Shown in pieces: positions 5,939-8,748 of a stretch of DNA of 8,748 nt. This stretch comes from DATAQC01 sp051001215 (GTDB taxonomy: Bacteria; Actinomycetota; Acidimicrobiia; Acidimicrobiales; AC-14), in contig JBPCNP010000152.1 in assembly GCA_051001215.1 (NCBI GenBank), positions 1-8,748 on the forward strand. The letters run 5' to 3'. The notes below the pieces were generated by a model. That model ran no database searches, was not told the origin of the DNA, and worked only from the letters and a program-made list of their open reading frames with translations. Each line of letters opens with the position of its first letter. Positions within the stretch are counted from its first letter, which is position 1. A program made the position numbers and the translations under genes.

Positions 5939-7200
5939 CCGTCGGTGGCGGCCACGGCCCGGGCGGCGGCGGCAGCCAGGTCGGCGGTGCGTTCCAGGTC
6001 GTCCTTGGAATGGGCCAGGCTGGGAAACAAGGTCTCGAAGGGGCTGGGGGCCAGGGCCACGTTGCGGTCAAGCATCTCGTGGAAGAAACGGGCGTACCGG
6101 GACCCGTCGGCCGCCCTGGCCTCGTCGTAGTCGGTGGGAGCGGCATCGGCGAAGAACAGACCCATGAGGGGCCCGACGACGGGCACGGCCACGGGCAGGC
6201 CCGCCTCGGTGACCACGTCGGTGAGCCACCCACCGAGCTGAGCCGCCCGTCCGGCCAGCTGGGTGTAGCAGCCGTCGTCGAGGAGGTCGAGCACGGCCAG
6301 ACCAGCCGCGGTGGCCAGGGGGTTCCCCGACAGCGTGCCGGCCTGGTAGACGGGACCATCGGGGGCCAGCACGTCCATCACGTCGGCCCGGCCACCGAGG
6401 GCGGCCAGGGGCAGTCCCCCGCCGACCACCTTGCCCAGGCAGGTGAGGTCGGGCGTGATGCCGTAGGCGGCCTGGGCTCCGCCGGGGCCGAGGCGAAAGC
6501 CGGTGATGACCTCGTCGAACACGAGCAACGCCCCGGCCCGGTCACACGCCGCCCGCAGGCCTTCGAGAAAGCCCGGGGCGGGCGCCACCAGGCCCATGTT
6601 GGCGGCCACCGGCTCGACGACCACCGCGGCCACGTCGTCGCCCACCTCGGGTACCCGGTTGTACGGCACGACCAGGGTGTCGGCCACCGCCGCCGGCGGC
6701 ACCCCGGCCGAGCCGGGGATACCCAGGGTGGCGATGCCGCTGCCGCCGGCGGCGAGGAGCGTGTCGGCGTGGCCGTGGTAGCAACCGGCGAAGACCACGA
6801 TGCGGTCCCGGCCGGTGAACCCCCGGGCCACCCGCACCGCGGTCATGGCCGCCTCCGTGCCGCTCGACACCAGGCGCACCCGCTGGCACGACGGCACCCG
6901 GTCACGAATGGCCTCGGCCAGGTGCACCTCCCGCTCGGTGGGAGCCCCGAACGACGTGCCGTCGGCGGCGGCCCGCCGCACCGCCTCCACAACGGCCGGG
7001 TGGGCATGGCCGAGGATCGACGCCCCCCAGGACTGCACGTAGTCGGTGTAGCGACGGCCCTCCACGTCCCACACGTAGGCACCTTCGGCCCGGACCACGA
7101 AATACGGCGTGCCCCCGACACGGGTGAAGGCCCGCACCGGCGAATCGACGCCGCCGGGGATGACACCCCGAGCCCGGGCGAACAACTCCTCGTTCGTCAC
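5935..7200 (-). CDS. hemL: Glutamate-1-semialdehyde 2,1-aminomutase
   Basis: HemL moves the amino group of glutamate-1-semialdehyde to give 5-aminolevulinate, the committed precursor of haem in the C5 pathway; it is a cytoplasmic PLP enzyme. The 421 residues match the family length. The start ELFARARGVIPGGVDSPVRAF is diagnostic. SSGTEAAM (112-119) binds the PLP phosphate, FDEVITGFR carries Asp229 that contacts the PLP ring nitrogen, and LGKVVGGGLP carries the Schiff-base Lys257. NMGLVAPAPGFLEGLR (201-216) is another family signature. The start is GTG 7200, because an in-frame stop lies four codons upstream and the protein begins exactly where homologues do. No Shine-Dalgarno precedes it, and the start abuts the foot of a strong inverted repeat. 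hemB lies 67 nt upstream and supplies the next pathway step, so co-transcription is likely. Confidence 0.96.
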   Translation of the reverse strand: MTNEELFARARGVIPGGVDSPVRAFTRVGGTPYFVVRAEGAYVWDVEGRRYTDYVQSWGASILGHAHPAVVEAVRRAAADGTSFGAPTEREVHLAEAIRDRVPSCQRVRLVSSGTEAAMTAVRVARGFTGRDRIVVFAGCYHGHADTLLAAGGSGIATLGIPGSAGVPPAAVADTLVVPYNRVPEVGDDVAAVVVEPVAANMGLVAPAPGFLEGLRAACDRAGALLVFDEVITGFRLGPGGAQAAYGITPDLTCLGKVVGGGLPLAALGGRADVMDVLAPDGPVYQAGTLSGNPLATAAGLAVLDLLDDGCYTQLAGRAAQLGGWLTDVVTEAGLPVAVPVVGPLMGLFFADAAPTDYDEARAADGSRYARFFHEMLDRNVALAPSPFETLFPSLAHSKDDLERTADLAAAAARAVAATDG

Positions 7201-7201
7201 C

Positions 7202-7252
7202 TGTTCTGGTCACGTTCCCGTAGGCCAGAACAACGCGAAACGTGACCGGAAC
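7202..7252. repeat. Overlapping inverted repeats in the hemB-hemL gap (possible attenuator or operator)
   Basis: The 67-nt gap holds two overlapping inverted repeats. The long one pairs 7203-7216 (GTTCTGGTCACGTT) with 7239-7252 (AACGTGACCGGAAC), 13 of 14 matched, with a 22-nt loop. The second pairs TGTTCTGG (7202-7209) with CCAGAACA (7225-7232), 8 of 8. Both use bases 7202-7209, which directly precede the hemL GTG at 7200, so in RNA only one can form at a time. The mRNA-sense strand has no U-run after the stem. This could be a translational or transcriptional switch for hemL, a dimeric operator, or a processing site. Confidence 0.6.
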
Positions 7253-7267
7253 GAGGGGAGGGAGTCC

Positions 7268-8251
7268 TCAACCGAGCCCTGATTCGGCCAGTTCTCTGGC
7301 GAAGTAGGTGAGGATGACGTCGGCGCCGGCGCGCTTGACGGCCGAGATGTGCTCGAGGGCCACAGCGGGGCCGTCGACCCAGCCCCGCTCGGCGGCGGCT
7401 TTGATCATGGAGTACTCGCCCGACACGTGGTAGGCGGCGACGGGTACGTCGGTCCGTCGCCGGACGGCGGCGATCACGTCGAGGTAGGCCAGCGCCGGCT
7501 TCACCATGACCATGTCGGCGCCCTCGGCCACGTCGAGGGCGACCTCGGCCAGGGCCTCGCGGCGATTAGTGCCGTCGGCCTGATAGGCCCGGCGATCGCC
7601 ACCGCCGGTGATGGTGACGTCCACCGCGTCACGGAACGGGCCGTAGAGGGCGGACGCGAACTTGGCCGCGTAGGCGAGGATGGCGGTGTCGGCGTGGCCG
7701 GCACCGTCGAGGGCGGCGCGGATGGCGGCGACCTGGCCGTCCATCATCCCCGAGGGGGCCACCACATCGGCGCCCGCGTCCGCCTGGGCCACCGCCACCA
7801 GGGCGTACCGCTCGAGGGTGGCGTCGTTGTCCACGCCGCCGTCGGGAGCCAGCACGCCACAGTGGCCGTGGTCGGTGTACTCGTCGAGGCACAGGTCGGC
7901 CATGACCACGAGCGAGTCGCCCACGTCGACGCGCAGGTCGGCCAGCGCCACCTGCACGATGCCGTCGGGGTCCCACGCTCCCGACCCCTCGGGATCGCGG
8001 TCCTCGGGCACGCCGAACAGGATCACCCCGGGAATGCCCAGGGCGGCCAGGGCCAGCACCTCTTTGCGCAGCGATTCGCGCGTGTGCTGGACGACGCCGG
8101 GCATCGAGGCCACCGGCTCGGGATCGCGGGTGCCCTCGCGCACGAACAGGGGAGCCACCAGATCGTCGACCGACAGACGGGTCTCGGCCACCAGCCGGCG
8201 CAGTGCGGGCGTGCGCCGCAATCTGCGCATCCGCCGGGCGGGGTAGCTCAT
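7268..8251 (-). CDS. hemB: Porphobilinogen synthase (delta-aminolevulinic acid dehydratase)
   Basis: HemB condenses two 5-aminolevulinate molecules to porphobilinogen in the cytoplasm. The 327 residues match the usual length. The N-terminus RRLRRTPALRRLVAET is typical. The Schiff-base lysines are Lys197 in AKFASALYGPF and Lys251 in MVKPALAYLD. YQADGTNRREAL and AYHVSGEYSMIKAA are further signatures. The metal site reads DLCLDEYTDHGHCG, giving Cys121, Asp123 and Cys131. The middle zinc cysteine of the classical C-x-C...C site is replaced by aspartate, a mixed form between zinc and cysteine-free types. The start is ATG 8251; GAGGTGG lies about 16 bases upstream, too far for a good ribosome binding site. 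The gene is divergent from the HTH gene across 70 bp holding a palindrome, and hemL follows it on the same strand. Confidence 0.96.
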   Translation of the reverse strand: MSYPARRMRRLRRTPALRRLVAETRLSVDDLVAPLFVREGTRDPEPVASMPGVVQHTRESLRKEVLALAALGIPGVILFGVPEDRDPEGSGAWDPDGIVQVALADLRVDVGDSLVVMADLCLDEYTDHGHCGVLAPDGGVDNDATLERYALVAVAQADAGADVVAPSGMMDGQVAAIRAALDGAGHADTAILAYAAKFASALYGPFRDAVDVTITGGGDRRAYQADGTNRREALAEVALDVAEGADMVMVKPALAYLDVIAAVRRRTDVPVAAYHVSGEYSMIKAAAERGWVDGPAVALEHISAVKRAGADVILTYFARELAESGLG

Positions 8252-8300
8252 GGCCAGATGTTAGAAGCCACCTCGTCGGCGGTGACCGGCACGCCCGCTC

Positions 8301-8318
8301 GCGAGCATTTATGCTCGC
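8301..8318. promoter_or_regulatory. 18-bp palindrome between hemB and the HTH gene, likely operator
   Basis: GCGAGCAT (8301-8308) and ATGCTCGC (8311-8318) are perfect inverted 8-bp arms around a TT centre. The palindrome ends three bases before ATG 8322 of the HTH gene and lies 49 bp from the hemB start. It is the AT-rich spot of the 70-bp divergent gap. TATGCT (8310-8315) could be a -10 box for a leaderless HTH transcript, and CATAAA on the other strand a -10 for hemB. An autoregulatory operator of the XRE-type protein is the simplest reading, by analogy with many such genes. Confidence 0.55.
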
Positions 8319-8321
8319 ACT

Positions 8322-8627
8322 ATGTCTGCCGCCTGGGCCTTGTGCCGGGAGGCCCGGAGCAGGGCCGGCCTCTCTCAACGGGAGCTGGCCATCAGAGCGC
8401 AAGTCTCGCCGTCGACGGTCGCTCGGATCGAGCGTGGTCGGGTCGAGCCCACGCTGCACCTGTTGCTGCGACTCGTTCGCGCGTGTGGCCTGGAACTGCG
8501 ATTGCACCTCGGCGCCCAAGACCCGTCGACCGAGGTGGGCCGAGGACTGGATTTCGAAGCGCGCCTGGCCGAGCTCTACAGCCTTTCAGCCGTGACACTC
8601 GAAGCCCGTCGCAACGTCGTCACCTAG
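8322..8627 (+). CDS. XRE-family HTH DNA-binding protein (possible antitoxin-like regulator)
   Basis: This 101-residue protein has an HTH_3/XRE domain at about residues 5-60. The core GLSQRELAIRAQVSPSTVARIERGR shows the usual S/TQxELA, recognition-helix S-STVARIE and glycine-turn pattern. The segment CGLELRLHLG after the domain is like that of small actinobacterial HTH proteins that are often paired with a nucleotidyltransferase or other toxin-like gene; this is recalled, not searched. The C-terminal third (about 77-97) is a charged helix-forming stretch that could bind a partner. The start is ATG 8322 with no Shine-Dalgarno, which suggests a leaderless mRNA. A palindrome three bases upstream is a likely autoregulation site. 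Fewer than 125 bases follow in the window, so any partner gene is not visible beyond a possible first few codons. Confidence 0.82.
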   Translation: MSAAWALCREARSRAGLSQRELAIRAQVSPSTVARIERGRVEPTLHLLLRLVRACGLELRLHLGAQDPSTEVGRGLDFEARLAELYSLSAVTLEARRNVVT

Positions 8628-8631
8628 GTGA
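8620..8631. repeat. 12-bp perfect palindrome across the HTH stop codon
   Basis: TCACCTAGGTGA is its own reverse complement and contains the TAG stop (8625-8627) of the HTH gene. A second short palindrome, TGAGCGCTCA, lies at 8721-8730. One or two perfect 12-bp palindromes would be expected by chance in this much DNA, so a function is not claimed. Confidence 0.3.
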
Positions 8632-8719
8632 GTCGGCAGGAAGTGGCCCTTTCAGACCACGACGCCCGTTCGTCGGCGCGGCGGACGATCGGGGCTGATG
8701 GTCCGAGAGGGTGGCGCTG

Positions 8720-8748
8720 ATGAGCGCTCAGGGGCCAATTCGGCGCCA
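8720..8748 (+). CDS. Possible start of a downstream gene, cut by window end
   Basis: ATG 8720 opens a frame (MSAQGPIRR...) that stays open to the window edge, preceded by GAGAGGG at 8705-8711 at a workable distance. Only nine codons are visible, so no product can be named. It would sit about 92 nt after the HTH stop on the same strand, the position where a partner of the HTH protein would be expected. The stretch 8632-8719 holds nothing else I can support. Confidence 0.22.

Noticed and set aside
4640..6130. Long open frame on the plus strand (nearly 500 codons) opposite the PP2C gene
   Set aside because: It is antisense to the well-supported phosphatase gene, its translation is low-complexity (Gly, Gln, Glu, His, Val) with no motif, and such mirror frames are normal in GC-rich DNA.
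5893..7245. Long plus-strand frame of about 450 codons opposite hemL
   Set aside because: It is a compositional shadow of hemL, with His/Gly/Arg-rich low-complexity translation and no domain signature.
7349..8698. Long plus-strand frame of about 450 codons opposite hemB and across the HTH gene
   Set aside because: It overlaps two recognised genes in other frames and has no recognisable motif.
8628..8720. Thirty-codon frame starting GTG right after the HTH stop
   Set aside because: It has no ribosome binding site, no similarity I recognise and an Arg/Ser-rich composition; it probably results from GC-rich sequence.
1..8748. tRNA, rRNA, CRISPR array, insertion sequence or phage genes
   Set aside because: I looked on both strands for regularly spaced repeats, transposase motifs, terminal repeats and RNA gene signatures and saw none.

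Overview
The window is 8.7 kb of GC-rich DNA. It has tightly packed genes, frequent GTG starts and 4-base GTGA stop/start overlaps. The gene content is respiratory c-type cytochrome and ferredoxin, a MenJ-like flavoprotein, hemB-hemL and SpoIIE-type PP2C. This suggests an actinobacterium, possibly a deep-branching Acidimicrobiia-like lineage. That placement is inferred from style and content only, because no marker gene here was compared with a database.

Layout. (1) Positions 1-790, minus strand: a three-helix membrane protein of unknown function (790 to 323) followed by a 4Fe-4S ferredoxin (258 to beyond base 1). (2) Positions 791-995: a divergent promoter region with a CRP/FNR-like inverted repeat at 817-832. 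(3) Positions 996-3324, plus strand: a membrane-anchored monohaem cytochrome c, a geranylgeranyl-reductase-family flavoprotein resembling the menaquinone reductase MenJ, and a small zincin-like metallopeptidase, all overlapping by 4 bases. (4) Positions 3325-3360: a shared convergent hairpin. (5) Positions 3357-8251, minus strand, in transcription order: hemB (8251 to 7268), hemL (7200 to 5935), a short Rho_N-like peptide fragment, a GAF-PP2C phosphatase (5830 to 4649), and a two-HKD phospholipase D/cardiolipin synthase-like protein (4652 to 3357). (6) Positions 8252-8748: a divergent XRE-type HTH gene with a near-perfect 18-bp palindrome just before its ATG, then a short tail that may hold the first codons of another gene.

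How it fits together. The left half looks like an electron-transfer neighbourhood: ferredoxin, c-type cytochrome, a quinone-tail-reductase-like flavoprotein and a CRP-like site. It probably flanks a menaquinol:cytochrome c reductase locus lying beyond base 1. The right half makes porphobilinogen from glutamate-1-semialdehyde (HemL then HemB), which supplies haem for such cytochromes. The phosphatase and PLD genes are translationally coupled and may share the hem transcript.

No mobile element, CRISPR array, tRNA or rRNA was seen, and no gene cassette here is clearly a new system. The most unusual signals are non-coding or at gene boundaries: two mutually exclusive hairpins sealing the hemL start, a flavoprotein with no canonical start codon at the expected GTGA junction (it reads GTAG), the Rho_N-like remnant after hemL, and the palindrome between hemB and the HTH gene.
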